Positions 1-10,583 of a stretch of 64,000 nucleotides of DNA are shown here, piece by piece. A program made the position numbers and the translations under genes. The notes below the pieces were generated by a model. It saw nothing but the letters and a program-made list of their open reading frames with translations, had not been told where the DNA came from and did no database searches. The stretch comes from Gloeomargaritales cyanobacterium VI4D9 (GTDB lineage Bacteria > Cyanobacteriota > Cyanobacteriia > Gloeomargaritales > Gloeomargaritaceae). Positions within the stretch are counted from its first letter, which is position 1, and every line of letters starts with the position of its first letter. The stretch is from NCBI GenBank assembly GCA_927797885.1, contig OV696605.1, positions 2,207,157-2,271,156 of the forward strand. The letters are read 5' to 3'.

Positions 1-125
1 CAAAACGACTTCCGCTGGAAATTCAAGGTCAACCCGCCCCAGCGGTGGAATTGGATGTCTCAAACCTGTTGCAACTGGGAAAAGGGGAGGTTGGCTCTGA
101 CCCCGACCCCACGGATGCGTTTTGA
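1..125 (+). CDS. C-terminal end of an unidentified protein (5' truncated by window)
   Basis: An open frame entering from the left edge (third frame) ends at the TGA at 123-125. Its roughly 40 visible residues end in ...NLLQLGKGEVGSDPDPTDAF and have ordinary soluble-protein composition with an acidic tail. The next gene lies on the opposite strand with its stop 9 bp away, so the two are convergent. I do not recognise the family from so short a tail; the other two forward frames give less protein-like sequence or an earlier stop, which is why this frame is chosen. Confidence 0.45.
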   Translation, partial: KRLPLEIQGQPAPAVELDVSNLLQLGKGEVGSDPDPTDAF

Positions 126-134
126 CTTTTGACG

Positions 135-1730
135 TTAGGGGGAACTGGCAGGAGGTTCCGGCTGACGGGCGAAATTAAACGGTGCATTCCCCACCGCTCG
201 CTCCAGAGCCGCCAACGCCCGGTTGTAACCCAATACGGCGGTCACCAAATTTCCCTGCGCCTGGGTGAGGGCATTTTCCTGGTTGATCACATCGGTTTGG
301 GTGCCCACCCCCGCCTGGAAGCGCAACCGTGCCAGACGTAAACTTTCATTGGCCTGTTCTAGGGCAAGGGCCGCCGTCTTGATATTGGTCTCATTCGCCC
401 GCAGGTCACTAAACGCCTGCTCCACCTGGAAGCGCACCTGGTTACGGACATTGGCGTAGTTAATATCAGCCACAGCAATGTTGGCCTCCGCTTGCCGTGC
501 CCCCGCAAAGGCCGCCCCCCCATCAAACAGGGTAAACCGCAACTGCACACCGAACACATAACCCTGCCCAAATCCACCCCGCTCCAAACCCGTCGGGCTT
601 TCATAAAAACGCAGGTAGTCCGTCTGGCCGAATAGGCTCAAATTGGGGCGAATCCCGGAGAGGGCTAACTCCCGCTGTGCCTGCTGGAACCGCCGCTGGG
701 AAAGCTGTACCACCAATTCCGGTCGCTGTTGCCACCCCAAAATAATGCTTTGCTCCAAGGGAATCGTCCACGTTCCCGCCGTTTCAATTGGGTCGGAAGC
801 GGTCACGGTCACCTGATTCCCCAGGCTGAGAATTTGCACCAAATTTCGCCGTGCGACCTGCTGATCCCGTTGGGCATTCACCAGTTGTTGCTGGGCATTG
901 GCTAACTGCACTTGCGCCTGTAGCACGGCAAACTGGGTCCCCACCCCCGCCCGCAATTGCGCCTGGGCATCCCGTAAACTCACCTCCGCATTCCGCACCG
1001 CCGACTGACCGATGGTCACCTGGGCATCCGCATTTTGTAGGTCGTAATAGGCTCTCGCCACATTCAACTGCAATTCCTGCGCCACCTGCACCGCATTTAA
1101 GACCGCCTGCCGCAGTTGTTCCTGAGCCTGTTGAATCCGGGCACCCCGTTGCCCCCCCGTATAGATATTGTAATTCAAGCGCAAGGTGCCATCCCAGGTG
1201 AGGGAAGGGCCATCGTTGCCCCCACCCCCCACCAAACGGGCGAGGGGATTTTGAGCTGCGTTGATCCGGGCAACCCGGGCGGAAATTTCCGCTTGCGCCG
1301 ATTCACTGCGCTGAAAATTGGACTGGAACTCCAGGGTGGGAAACAAAGTAGCCTGGGCTTGGCGTAACCCGGCGCGGGCGGCCTCAATCTGGGCCCGGGC
1401 GGCCTGTAACTCCCGGTTGGTTTGGGCCGCCAGTTCGAGGGCTTGGCGCAAACTCAGGGCTTGATCGGTTTTGATCTCCACCTGGGTTGGCTCGGTAGGC
1501 GTATCGAGGGGGTTTTCCGCTGGTAGAACTGGGGTTAACAGGGGTGGTAAATTGCGAAACTCTTGACTGCCAGGGGAATTGGGGGGTACGGGGGTCACCG
1601 ACGGTAGGTTTGGTAATTCCGGCACGTCCCCAGGGAGGTTCGTTTCTGCTATCCCCGGAGGCAGGACTCCGTAGGTTATTCCCGCCGCCATCAAACCAGA
1701 CAGCCACCAGCGTACCGGATTCCATTTCAT
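135..1730 (-). CDS. TolC-like outer membrane efflux protein
   Basis: Outer-membrane channel of a tripartite efflux or type I secretion system, expected to form a trimeric barrel with a periplasmic helical tunnel. The 531-residue product has an N-terminal hydrophobic stretch (about residues 8-28) followed by a proline-rich linker to about residue 80, then two outer-membrane-efflux (OEP) repeats made of long Ala/Gln-rich helices, the first around 90-300 and the second around 325-515. Tell-tale OEP segments are SLRQALELAAQTNRELQ, LRAGVGTQFAVLQAQVQLA and LRFQAGVGTQTDVINQENAL, the repeated 'aGvGtq.dvl.a...L..A' pattern. Length is slightly above E. coli TolC because of the linker. No membrane-fusion or inner-membrane partner is visible in the window, so the substrate is unknown. 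Confidence 0.93.
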   Translation of the reverse strand: MKWNPVRWWLSGLMAAGITYGVLPPGIAETNLPGDVPELPNLPSVTPVPPNSPGSQEFRNLPPLLTPVLPAENPLDTPTEPTQVEIKTDQALSLRQALELAAQTNRELQAARAQIEAARAGLRQAQATLFPTLEFQSNFQRSESAQAEISARVARINAAQNPLARLVGGGGNDGPSLTWDGTLRLNYNIYTGGQRGARIQQAQEQLRQAVLNAVQVAQELQLNVARAYYDLQNADAQVTIGQSAVRNAEVSLRDAQAQLRAGVGTQFAVLQAQVQLANAQQQLVNAQRDQQVARRNLVQILSLGNQVTVTASDPIETAGTWTIPLEQSIILGWQQRPELVVQLSQRRFQQAQRELALSGIRPNLSLFGQTDYLRFYESPTGLERGGFGQGYVFGVQLRFTLFDGGAAFAGARQAEANIAVADINYANVRNQVRFQVEQAFSDLRANETNIKTAALALEQANESLRLARLRFQAGVGTQTDVINQENALTQAQGNLVTAVLGYNRALAALERAVGNAPFNFARQPEPPASSP

Positions 1731-1804
1731 GCCTAGGCACCCTCACACCATTCCCACCATACCCCCTGGCTTGATTTTTTGACAATTCGGGAGTGCCTCG
1801 GCTC

Positions 1805-3319
1805 CTAAAGCGGCCACCAGTTGCCCCGTTTGATACCCACAGGCAGTTTGGTTGCCCAGTTGGTGCGTGCCCCCGCCAGTTGCTCCTCGGCGACCAAAGC
1901 CCCCTCCAAATTCGCCCCGCACAGGTTGGCATCCCGGAGGTTGGCATTGCGGAGATAGGCTTCGGTTAAATCCGCATTCCGCAAATCGGCACCCTGGAGG
2001 TTGGCAAAACTGAGATAAGCCTTGTGTAAATTCGCCTTTTGCAGATTCGCCCCCTGCAAATTCGCCCGCCCCAAATTCGCCTCTTCTAAAATAGTTTCCC
2101 GCAAATTCGCCTTGCTCAAAATTGCTTCCGTCAGGATACAGCCCACCATCATTTCTCCCTGGAGGTCATACTCCCGAAAGTCCTGACCGGCGAAATCCTT
2201 TTTGCCCCGGCGCAGGGCATCTTTCAAGCGACTGGGGGTGAGTTTGCCGCTGTCGGTTTCCCCACTTTCCAGGTGGAGGGCACGGGCTTTGCGGGCACGA
2301 ATCGCCGCCGCCAACCGACTGGCTTGACTGTCCCCGATGGTGGGGTCTGGGGGGGATGGAACCGGGGGAGACGTGGTTTTCTGGGTGCGTAACCCCTGGG
2401 ATAGGTTGGTGTAATGGGGTTCCAAATCCAGGGCACGCATCACGGCACCGGCGGTGGCATAGCGCTGTTTGAGGGAAACCGCCAGCATCCGGTCCAACAC
2501 CTGGGCAAAGGCATCACTCACCCGCACGTACTGCCGCCACCGGATTTCCCCGGTTTGGGGGTCCGTTTCCAATTCCTTGGGGGATTTGCCCGTGAGCAGG
2601 TAGAGGCAGGTGCCCCCCAACGCATAAATATCGCTGGCATAGACCGGGCGCATGGACAACTGTTCCGGGGGCGCATACCCCGCCGTGCCAATGGCAAACT
2701 GGGTCAACTCCCCCTCCGCCCCACTGGGGATTTGTCCCACCTGTTTCACCGCCCCAAAGTCAATCAAAATCAATTCCCCGTCCGCTTTGCGGCGCATGAT
2801 ATTGGCGGGTTTAATATCCCGGTGGATGGTGCCATGCTCGTGAATGTACTGCAAAACCGGGAGCATCTGCCGCAGAAACAGTTTGACTGAACCCTCCTCA
2901 TAGGGACCATTTTCCCGCACCTCCGTTTGCAGGGTTTTCCCATCCACAAATTCCTGCACCATGTAGAAATGGGGCGGCTCGGCAAAATAATCCCGCAAAC
3001 TCGCCAAACGGGGATGGTTCCCCAACCGCCCTAAAATTTCCGCCTCCCGTTCAAACAATTCCTTCGCCATCTGATATACATGGTCGTTGGGGTTGTCCAC
3101 CGGGGGGCGCAGTTGTTTGATCACACACAAGGGTTTACCCGGGAGATTTTCCTCCACGGCGGCAAAGGTGGCACCGAACCCCCCATAGCCCAGACATTTT
3201 TTCATCCGATATTCCCGTCCCCGGTGACTGAGGATCAAACTTGACCCACAATTGCCGCAGACCAGGGCACCTTCCGGGTTTTGGGGGCGTGTGCAGGAGG
3301 GGTTAAAGCAGTAACTCAC
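1805..3319 (-). CDS. spkB: SpkB-like serine/threonine protein kinase with N-terminal Cys motif and pentapeptide repeats
   Basis: Eukaryotic-type Ser/Thr kinase of the cyanobacterial SpkB type. Residues C4, C9, C21 and C24 form a C-x4-C-x11-C-x2-C motif. The kinase domain spans about 40-300: glycine loop LGYGGFGATFA near 43, catalytic lysine K68 (VIKQL), HRDIKPAN at 166, DFGAVKQ at 187 and a GYAPPEQ segment replacing APE. From about residue 390 the tail is A(N/D)LxxA pentapeptide repeats. In Synechocystis, SpkB is linked to oxidative-stress responses and its Cys motif is needed for activity (family knowledge); the same role here is inference. All key catalytic residues are present. It stands alone, with its start 100 bp from the divergent DUF2808 gene. 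Confidence 0.9.
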   Translation of the reverse strand: MSYCFNPSCTRPQNPEGALVCGNCGSSLILSHRGREYRMKKCLGYGGFGATFAAVEENLPGKPLCVIKQLRPPVDNPNDHVYQMAKELFEREAEILGRLGNHPRLASLRDYFAEPPHFYMVQEFVDGKTLQTEVRENGPYEEGSVKLFLRQMLPVLQYIHEHGTIHRDIKPANIMRRKADGELILIDFGAVKQVGQIPSGAEGELTQFAIGTAGYAPPEQLSMRPVYASDIYALGGTCLYLLTGKSPKELETDPQTGEIRWRQYVRVSDAFAQVLDRMLAVSLKQRYATAGAVMRALDLEPHYTNLSQGLRTQKTTSPPVPSPPDPTIGDSQASRLAAAIRARKARALHLESGETDSGKLTPSRLKDALRRGKKDFAGQDFREYDLQGEMMVGCILTEAILSKANLRETILEEANLGRANLQGANLQKANLHKAYLSFANLQGADLRNADLTEAYLRNANLRDANLCGANLEGALVAEEQLAGARTNWATKLPVGIKRGNWWPL

Positions 3320-3485
3320 CTGGGACCCACGGTTAGGACAGTTTCTTCCACTTTAGTTTATTCTCCCCTGGACAGGATCGGGCAGATACACGGTTAAACT
3401 GAAATCCTAAACCGGGAACCTTTTGGGAATGGTACGATCAGGGAATTCGGAATTTGCGGTACCGGCAAACGTCGGGAGTAAAATT

Positions 3486-4046
3486 ATGTTGCGTATGTTG
3501 CAAAAATTCATGGTACGCCCAAACGTTTCCCAACGCTTCGCCTGGACGCTCCTGGCGGCGCTGACGGTGGTGAGTAGTAGCGGGGTGGCGCTGGCGCAGG
3601 GTTCGGGCTGGACCCTCTGGGGGGGACCGAAAAAAGAACTGCGCTATTCGGCGGATTCGGGGCGGATCGGGGAATGGGATCGTTATTACCTGAACGTGCC
3701 CCGGCAGAGTATTGCGGTGGCGGAGTATTACATTACCTATCCCGAGTACTACCGGGGGGAATTGGACCCCAAGGCGGTGGAGGTGGTGCGGAGCCGCACC
3801 CGGGGCAAGGACCAGCAAAAATTCCGGGTGGGGGAAGCGGTATTGGATAAGGAGAACCGCCTGTTGCGAATTGCCTTGATTGACCCGGTACCCGCCGATA
3901 CGCCGGTGGATATTGTCCTGTCCAACGTGAAAAATCCCCGCAATACCGGGATGTATTTTTTCAATTTGCAGGTGTTGAGTCCGGGGGATATTCCCTTGCC
4001 CCGGCAGGTGGGGACGTGGGTGATTACCCTCGTGACCGGCAGTTAG
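3486..4046 (+). CDS. DUF2808 secreted protein
   Basis: Member of the cyanobacterial DUF2808 family, exported proteins of unknown function. From ATG 3486 the product (186 aa) starts with basic residues and a hydrophobic core TLLAALTVVSSSGVALA followed by a likely AlaXAla cleavage near LAQG. The mature part contains the family pattern: VPRQSIAVAEYYITYPEYY, DPKAVEVV, VLDKENRLLRIAL and IVLSNVKNPRNTGMYFF. The start at 3486 is preferred to an upstream in-frame codon at 3423 because it has GGGAG about 8 bases upstream and puts the signal peptide at the N terminus. It is divergent from the kinase gene and 47 bp upstream of avtA on the same strand, so cotranscription with avtA is possible. Confidence 0.8.
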   Translation: MLRMLQKFMVRPNVSQRFAWTLLAALTVVSSSGVALAQGSGWTLWGGPKKELRYSADSGRIGEWDRYYLNVPRQSIAVAEYYITYPEYYRGELDPKAVEVVRSRTRGKDQQKFRVGEAVLDKENRLLRIALIDPVPADTPVDIVLSNVKNPRNTGMYFFNLQVLSPGDIPLPRQVGTWVITLVTGS

Positions 4047-4093
4047 GGGTCAATTCTGGGCTAAAATAGCCTTTATTTGCGTGATCCCAAACC

Positions 4094-5365
4094 ATGCTCA
4101 ACCCGCAACTGAGTGATTTTGGTCGCACCATGAGCCGCCTGACGGGGGTACGGGCGATCATGAAGGACATTGTGGAAACCCTGCACGCCCGGGCGGGGGA
4201 GGATGTGATCAATCTGAGTGCGGGGAATCCGGTGATTTTGCCGGAGGTGGAGCAGTTGTGGCGGGATTGCACCCAGGCGTTGTTAGCCAGTCCCGACTAC
4301 GGGGAGGTGGTGTGCCGCTATGGCGCCAGCCAGGGGTATCAGCCCTTGATCGAGGCGGTGGTGGCGGATTTTAACCAGCGGTATGGGTTAACGCTCACTC
4401 CCCGGAATGTGTTGGTGACGCCGGGCAGTCAATCCCTGTATTTTTTTGCGGCGAATGCCTTTGGCGGGGTGGGGCGGGAGATTGTTCTGCCCCTGAGTCC
4501 CGATTACACGGGCTATGGGGGGATTTGTTTGGTGCCGGAATCCCTGCGGGCGGTGCGACCAGCCTTGGAGGTGGATGAACAGGGGCATGAATTTAAGTAC
4601 CGTCCCGATTTTGACCAGTTGGAATTTGGAGCCGAAACGGGCTGTGTGATTTTTTCTCGCCCCTGCAACCCGACGGGGAATGTGTTGTCGGAGGGGGAGG
4701 TGCGGCAGATTGCGGCGTTGGCGGCTGAGCGGGAGATTCCGGTGCTGGTGGATTCGGCCTATGCGGCACCCTATCCGGCCTTGAATTTTACGCCCATGAC
4801 CCCCGTATTTGCCCCCAATATCGTCCACTGCATCAGCCTGTCCAAGGCGGGTCTGCCGGGGGAACGGGTGGGGATTGCCATCGGGGATGAGGGGATTTTG
4901 CGAGCCATTGAAGGGTTTTTGACCAATGCCTGTATCCATGCGTCCCGGTATGGGCAGGCGTTGGCGGCGCAGGCGATTGCGTCCGGGGCGTTGGCGCATT
5001 TATCGGCGACGGTGATCCGCCCCCATTATCAACACAAGTTTGCGGTGTTGGCGGAGGGACTGCGGGCGGGCTTGCCGGGGGATTTGCCCTGGTTTTTGCA
5101 CCGGGGCGAGGGCGGGGTATTTGCCTGGTTGTGGTTGCGGGATTTGCCCATGAGTGACTGGGAACTGTACCAAGAACTCAAACAGGTGGGGGTGATTGTG
5201 GTGCCGGGGCATACGTTTTTCCCCGGGTTGCGCCAGGAATGGAGCCACGCCCGCCAATGTGTGCGGATCAGTTTAACCGCCTCCCTCACGGACATCGAAC
5301 GGGGGGTGGAACGCCTGACCCAGGTGGTGCGACGGGTTTATCAGCGCATCCCCCTCAACGTCTGA
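4094..5365 (+). CDS. avtA: valine--pyruvate aminotransferase (AvtA family)
   Basis: PLP-dependent class I/II aminotransferase that transfers the amino group between valine/alanine and the matching keto acids (cytosol; branched-chain amino-acid metabolism). The 423-residue protein shows the AvtA N-terminal pattern GVRAIMKDIVETL and LSAGNPVILPE, the nucleotide-like PLP region VTPGSQSLYFFAANA, the aspartate/tyrosine segment LVDSAYAAPYP and the Schiff-base lysine in SLSKAGLPGERVG. Length and motif order agree with full-length AvtA. The stop lies inside the 3' end of the convergent L,D-transpeptidase gene (11-bp overlap). Substrate preference beyond the AvtA family assignment is inference. Confidence 0.9.
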   Translation: MLNPQLSDFGRTMSRLTGVRAIMKDIVETLHARAGEDVINLSAGNPVILPEVEQLWRDCTQALLASPDYGEVVCRYGASQGYQPLIEAVVADFNQRYGLTLTPRNVLVTPGSQSLYFFAANAFGGVGREIVLPLSPDYTGYGGICLVPESLRAVRPALEVDEQGHEFKYRPDFDQLEFGAETGCVIFSRPCNPTGNVLSEGEVRQIAALAAEREIPVLVDSAYAAPYPALNFTPMTPVFAPNIVHCISLSKAGLPGERVGIAIGDEGILRAIEGFLTNACIHASRYGQALAAQAIASGALAHLSATVIRPHYQHKFAVLAEGLRAGLPGDLPWFLHRGEGGVFAWLWLRDLPMSDWELYQELKQVGVIVVPGHTFFPGLRQEWSHARQCVRISLTASLTDIERGVERLTQVVRRVYQRIPLNV

Positions 5366-5813
5366 CCCGCACGGGGGTTCCCAGTTCCACCAAGTTGAAT
5401 AATTCCGCTATATCCCGGGGATACATCCGCACACACCCATGACTGATGGCTTTGCCCACGGTTTCCGGGTAGGGGGTGCCGTGAAATCCAATTTCATCCA
5501 CCCCATCGCTCCAAAACCCGATCCAATGCCGACCGAGGGGGTTGCGGGGGTGACCGGCGGGGATTTGGGTACTGCTGGTGAAACTTTGCCAGACCGGGTC
5601 TTTGACCTTTACTTCCACCACAAAATCCCCCTGGGGGGTTTCCCAACCGGGTTTGCCCACCGCCACCGGATAACTGCGAATCACCCGGTTGTCCCGCCAC
5701 ACCAGCACCCGCCGCTGGCTGAGGATCAATTCCAGCCACACCTGGGCAACCGCCGGGGCCACCATCAGTGCCCAAAAAACCAGGGTCAATCCGGTGATGG
5801 GTCGCCAATTCAT
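5355..5813 (-). CDS. L,D-transpeptidase (YkuD domain)
   Basis: Periplasmic cysteine transpeptidase that cross-links peptidoglycan stem peptides or anchors proteins to them. 152 aa: signal peptide LVFWALMVAPAVAQ near residues 10-24, then a compact YkuD domain with the catalytic signature GFHGTPYP...ISHGCVRMYPRD (His, Ser-His-Gly-Cys, Arg) at about 110-135. It is a minimal enzyme with no LysM or PG-binding domain. Its 3' end overlaps avtA by 11 bp and its start is only 35 bp from the start of the divergent phasin-like gene, so the two promoters must overlap or lie inside coding sequence. Confidence 0.92.
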   Translation of the reverse strand: MNWRPITGLTLVFWALMVAPAVAQVWLELILSQRRVLVWRDNRVIRSYPVAVGKPGWETPQGDFVVEVKVKDPVWQSFTSSTQIPAGHPRNPLGRHWIGFWSDGVDEIGFHGTPYPETVGKAISHGCVRMYPRDIAELFNLVELGTPVRVRR

Positions 5814-5848
5814 CTGTCACAATGGAAACTGTACGGTCAACCCTGATT

Positions 5849-6169
5849 ATGGAACAGGACAATCTCCTGCGGCAATTACTGCTTCTCGGCATCGGCACCA
5901 CAGCCCTGGTGGTGGACAAGGTACGGGAAGTAGGGGATGAGTGGGTGCAAAATGGCCGCCTGCGCCCGGAACAGGCCACCGCTTTGATCAATGACCTGGT
6001 GGGGCGGCTGGGGCAAACAGGTGCCTGGGAAGTCCAAGCCCGCCGCCAAATGCGGGACATCCTACGGGAATTGGGGCTGGCCAGCCAAACCGAAGTGGAT
6101 GAATTGCGGGGACGCATTGACCGCCTGGAACGGCAGGTGCGGGACTTGGAAAACCGCCTCTGGTCCTAA
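5849..6169 (+). CDS. phasin-like small helical protein
   Basis: 106-residue protein from ATG 5849 (MEQDNLLRQLLLLGIGTTAL). It has one N-terminal hydrophobic/amphipathic segment, then charged helices ending in a heptad-like coiled coil, EVDELRGRIDRLERQVRDLE. This organisation resembles the short cyanobacterial proteins annotated as phasin family or polyhydroxyalkanoate granule-associated; that function is not proven by the sequence. An in-frame ATG at 5822 exists but lies 8 bp from the divergent L,D-transpeptidase start, so 5849 is preferred. The stop overlaps the 3' end of the convergent response-regulator gene. Confidence 0.65.
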   Translation: MEQDNLLRQLLLLGIGTTALVVDKVREVGDEWVQNGRLRPEQATALINDLVGRLGQTGAWEVQARRQMRDILRELGLASQTEVDELRGRIDRLERQVRDLENRLWS

Positions 6170-7317
6170 CAGGCTGTTGCCAGGGAGGGAACAGTGGCTG
6201 GGGTGGCCGCCGGGATGAGGGTCTGCACCACCTCTAACACCCGCTCCGCCACCGGGGGTTTAGCCATAAAGTCATTGGCACCGCACAGTTTGGCCCGTAC
6301 CCGGTCAATCACCCCCCCCTGCCCGGTGAGGATCACAATCGGGGTAGACTGAAACGCCGCACTCTTGCGTAAAAAAGTACACACTTCATAGCCATTGGTT
6401 TCCGGCATCACCAAATCCAGGAAAATTAACACCGGTTTCTTTTGTAACAGCAAAGACACAGACCGCAGGGGGTCGGTAATGCTCAGCACCTCATACCCCG
6501 CCGGTTCCAGAATATGCCGCAGGGCTTGCCCCACCACCGGGCTATCGTCAATGCAGGCGATCACCGGACGCTGAGCCACCACCGGCTTCGCCACCGCCTG
6601 GATCACGGGGGCGGGTAAATCCGGCACCTCCTGGAGAATCACCACCCCTTCCTCAATAAACGTCCGCAGGGAAGCCACCACCTGCTCCACCGGGCGACCC
6701 ACCCGCTGGGCAATTTCCCAAAACGTGGACTTGCCGTCCAAAACCTGGGTTAAATGCTGATAGGCGGCAGGGGACACTAAATTTTTCAACTTGCCATGGC
6801 GGTCAATCACCGGCACCCGCTCCAGCCCCACCGGCACCAAAGGTTGCCACTGCCGCAGTTGCCCCAAAGCCGTCTGCCACCAGTAATCCACCTGCACCAG
6901 CATCCACCGTTGGGGGAGTTGTTGCCCCGCTTGCCACTGCATCTGAGGGGAAAGGGTCGCTTGCCGCCCCCAGGTCATCAAACATTCCAACAGGGTGGCA
7001 TCTGACCAGTCCTGCACAAAGGTTTGCACCTGCTCCTTGGTCAATTCCCCCTGCGCCAACCCCTGCGCCACCAAGCCATACTCCCAGGGCAATTCCGCCG
7101 GTACCCGTTGGGGTTTGGGGCTGTACCCCGGCCAATGCTGGGCAGACAACCGCCGCCACCGCCGCACCGGATGCACCCCCCCCGTGGCATACACCAACCG
7201 CCCCATAAATAGATAAAATCGCCAGCGGTATTCCCCCAAACTGAAGACAAAACAGCCGGTTTCCTGCTGTTGCTTGGCCCACATCAGACCCTTGAGTAGC
7301 GGTTCTTGGTGCATCAT
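6166..7317 (-). CDS. PATAN (DUF4388)-type response regulator, PatA/PixG-like
   Basis: 383 aa with two parts. Residues 1 to about 230 form a PATAN/DUF4388-type region (LLKGLMWAKQQQETGCFVFS, LVYATGG, GQATLSP-like segments), and about 250-370 form a receiver domain: IACIDDSPV acidic pocket, phosphoacceptor Asp in LIFLDLVMPETNGYE, Thr/Ser in VILTGQGG and Lys in DFMAKPP. Proteins of this architecture (PixG, PilG, PatA, TaxP1) control phototaxis or patterning in cyanobacteria by interaction rather than DNA binding. No CheA/CheW/MCP partner is adjacent, so the pathway served cannot be named. Ends in a 4-bp overlap with the phasin-like gene. Confidence 0.85.
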   Translation of the reverse strand: MMHQEPLLKGLMWAKQQQETGCFVFSLGEYRWRFYLFMGRLVYATGGVHPVRRWRRLSAQHWPGYSPKPQRVPAELPWEYGLVAQGLAQGELTKEQVQTFVQDWSDATLLECLMTWGRQATLSPQMQWQAGQQLPQRWMLVQVDYWWQTALGQLRQWQPLVPVGLERVPVIDRHGKLKNLVSPAAYQHLTQVLDGKSTFWEIAQRVGRPVEQVVASLRTFIEEGVVILQEVPDLPAPVIQAVAKPVVAQRPVIACIDDSPVVGQALRHILEPAGYEVLSITDPLRSVSLLLQKKPVLIFLDLVMPETNGYEVCTFLRKSAAFQSTPIVILTGQGGVIDRVRAKLCGANDFMAKPPVAERVLEVVQTLIPAATPATVPSLATAC

Positions 7318-7777
7318 CGGTCGGCTCCTTAATCTTGGTTGCTAATTGGTTATAAAACTACAGACCTTACTGAGTAAACTTAATCTACCGAAGGTGCAAC
7401 CCCCTGACCACCGCAAAATCAACGAATCCCCGTAAAAACCGCCCCCGCAGGCTCACGGAATCCCGGGTCAATTCCTGGGCAATGCCAAGCATCAAATCCC
7501 CTAGACCCCCCTGATACTAGCACTTTATCTTGAAAACCTGAATTACAAAATAAATACAGACTTTAACCTTAAAATTTTATGAAGAAATTAATATTAAGAT
7601 ACAAATCCGTAATTTCATCGCCCGAAAATAGACAAAAGATAAACATCAGTTTATCCCGTAAAACTTTATCAAAAAACTTAGTATTACGATACGGGTCTGT
7701 CATGTCACCCTGGGGAGGGGACAGATATTCGCCTGGGAATCTGCTAGGGTGATGGATGTGAGCCATTGCTCCCACCA
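7318..7777. other. 460-bp divergent intergenic region with imperfect direct repeats
   Basis: No gene is supported here. The half near 7510-7770 is AT-rich and contains two imperfect direct repeats, TATTAAGATACAAATCCGTA starting at 7592 and TATTACGATACGGGTCTGTC starting at 7682, 90 bp apart. The region separates two divergent genes, so promoters and perhaps an operator are expected, but no confident -35/-10 pair can be named. It lacks the mobile-repeat families found in other large gaps. Confidence 0.35.
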
Positions 7778-8689
7778 ATGACCATGCTAGAGATGGGACT
7801 GATCGAGCCGGACGAGTTGTTGCGGCATTACCAGAAGGGGAAGCGGGACTTTGGCCGGCTCAACCTGAGCGAAGCGGTTTTGATTCACCTGGATTTGACC
7901 GGGATCAACCTGCAGGGGTGTGGCCTGGTCTGGAGCAATGCCAGCGGCACCTGTCTGCGGGGGGCAGATTTGAGCTTGAGTAATTGTACTAAAGTCAAAT
8001 TGATCCAGGCGGATTTGCGGGATGCCAACCTGAGCGGGGCGAATCTCAGCGGGGCGGATTTGAGTTGGGCGAACCTGAGCGGGGCCAACCTGAGCGGGGC
8101 GGATTTGAGTGAAGCCACCCTGAATGCGCCGATTTTGGAGGGGTGTAACCTCAGCCGGGTCAACCTCCGGGGTGCCAACCTGCGGAGCATTAACCTCCAG
8201 GGGGCGGACTTGAGCGGGGCGGATTTGACCGGGTGCAACCTCAAGGAAGCCAATCTATCCCAGGCGAGCATGACCCGGGTGCTGTTGAGCGAGGCTAACC
8301 TCAGCGGCGTGAACCTGACGGAAGCCAACCTGACCCGTGCCTGTATGACCCGGGTGACCCTAGTGCGGGCGGATTTGCGGGGGATTATCCTGAATGCCGC
8401 CGGGAATATCCGCCGGGAAACCATCAGCGGGGCGACCCTGAATAATGCCGTCTTTGTGGGAGCCTGTTTCCAGGGGGCAGACCTGGCCGGGGCCAACCTG
8501 AGTCAGGCTAATTTTAGTGGGGCTTGCCTCGAAGGAGCCAATTTGGTGGGCGCCAACCTCACCCAGGTGAATCTGACCGGGGCGGACTTGAGCGGGGCGG
8601 ATTTAACCAAGGCGGATTTGGGACGGGCAACCCTGGTGGGGGTGGACTTGAGCGGCGCCAGAATGCCCGATGGCTCCATTCGCACCTAG
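7778..8689 (+). CDS. pentapeptide-repeat protein
   Basis: 303 aa from ATG 7778 (MTMLEMGLIEPDELLRHYQ). After a short N-terminal helix typical of cyanobacterial pentapeptide proteins (ELLRHYQKGKRDF), almost the whole length is tandem A(D/N)LxG repeats (ANLSGANLSGADLSWANLSG), predicted to fold into a right-handed quadrilateral beta helix. There is no signal peptide, so it is likely cytosolic. Repeats run to the C terminus (ADLTKADLGRATLVGVDLSGA) except for a divergent patch near 205-225. Function of such proteins is usually unknown. A TTG at 7766 extends the frame slightly but ATG 7778 is the normal start. Confidence 0.88.
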   Translation: MTMLEMGLIEPDELLRHYQKGKRDFGRLNLSEAVLIHLDLTGINLQGCGLVWSNASGTCLRGADLSLSNCTKVKLIQADLRDANLSGANLSGADLSWANLSGANLSGADLSEATLNAPILEGCNLSRVNLRGANLRSINLQGADLSGADLTGCNLKEANLSQASMTRVLLSEANLSGVNLTEANLTRACMTRVTLVRADLRGIILNAAGNIRRETISGATLNNAVFVGACFQGADLAGANLSQANFSGACLEGANLVGANLTQVNLTGADLSGADLTKADLGRATLVGVDLSGARMPDGSIRT

Positions 8690-8752
8690 TTCCTTTGGCA
8701 TTACCGCCCCCCCAGGTGATAATCTAAAAAGTACCTGAGTTGCTGTGACCCT

Positions 8753-8890
8753 ATGGAACTGACCTTACTCCTGGCCAAACTCCCAGAAGCCTACGCCATC
8801 TTTGACCCCTTGGTGGATATTCTGCCCGTGATTCCCGTCTTTTTCCTGCTGTTAGCCTTCGTTTGGCAAGCCGCCATCGGGTTTCGTTAA
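8753..8890 (+). CDS. psbK: photosystem II reaction centre protein K
   Basis: 45-residue one-helix subunit of the photosystem II core, located in the thylakoid membrane near CP43, where it helps stabilise the complex. The frame ATG 8753 to TAA 8888-8890 gives [19 protein letters not shown] then the membrane helix [20 protein letters not shown], a near-perfect match to PsbK; the N-terminal residues before KLPEAY are removed in the mature protein of known species. It is shorter than typical gene-calling limits. A GATAAT-like -10 box lies at 8718-8723. It is 10 bp from the convergent enolase stop. Confidence 0.96.
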   Translation: MELTLLLAKLPEAYAIFDPLVDILPVIPVFFLLLAFVWQAAIGFR

Positions 8891-8900
8891 ATTCGCTTAA

Positions 8901-10374
<1,474 letters not shown>

Positions 10375-10583
10375 TAACCCGAAAAGTCAATCATAGAGCT
10401 ATTTTCAAAAACTATCTGTAACGACCAAGTATGACCATACGCCGCTGCTCTTGGGAAAAAGATAGGGGCTAAAAGCCAATAGAATCCTCAGTATGGAACT
10501 GAGTTTTAGTCCAAAGGTAGTTGTACATAAATGACAGAATTTGAGATGGAGGGTGGTGCTATCCAAGTAATTGTTTATTTATT
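10375..10583. other. intergenic gap before the IS5-like element
   Basis: About 210 bp between tRNA-Pro and the left end of the IS5-like element. I see no coding frame or recognisable RNA. It ends in an AT-rich stretch (GTTTATTTATT) directly before the element's GGGCACC terminus. Confidence 0.3.

Noticed and set aside
851-1201. Open frame opposite the TolC-like gene
   Set aside because: A proline-rich shadow of the real gene with no family signature, as are the many similar frames antisense to GC-rich genes.
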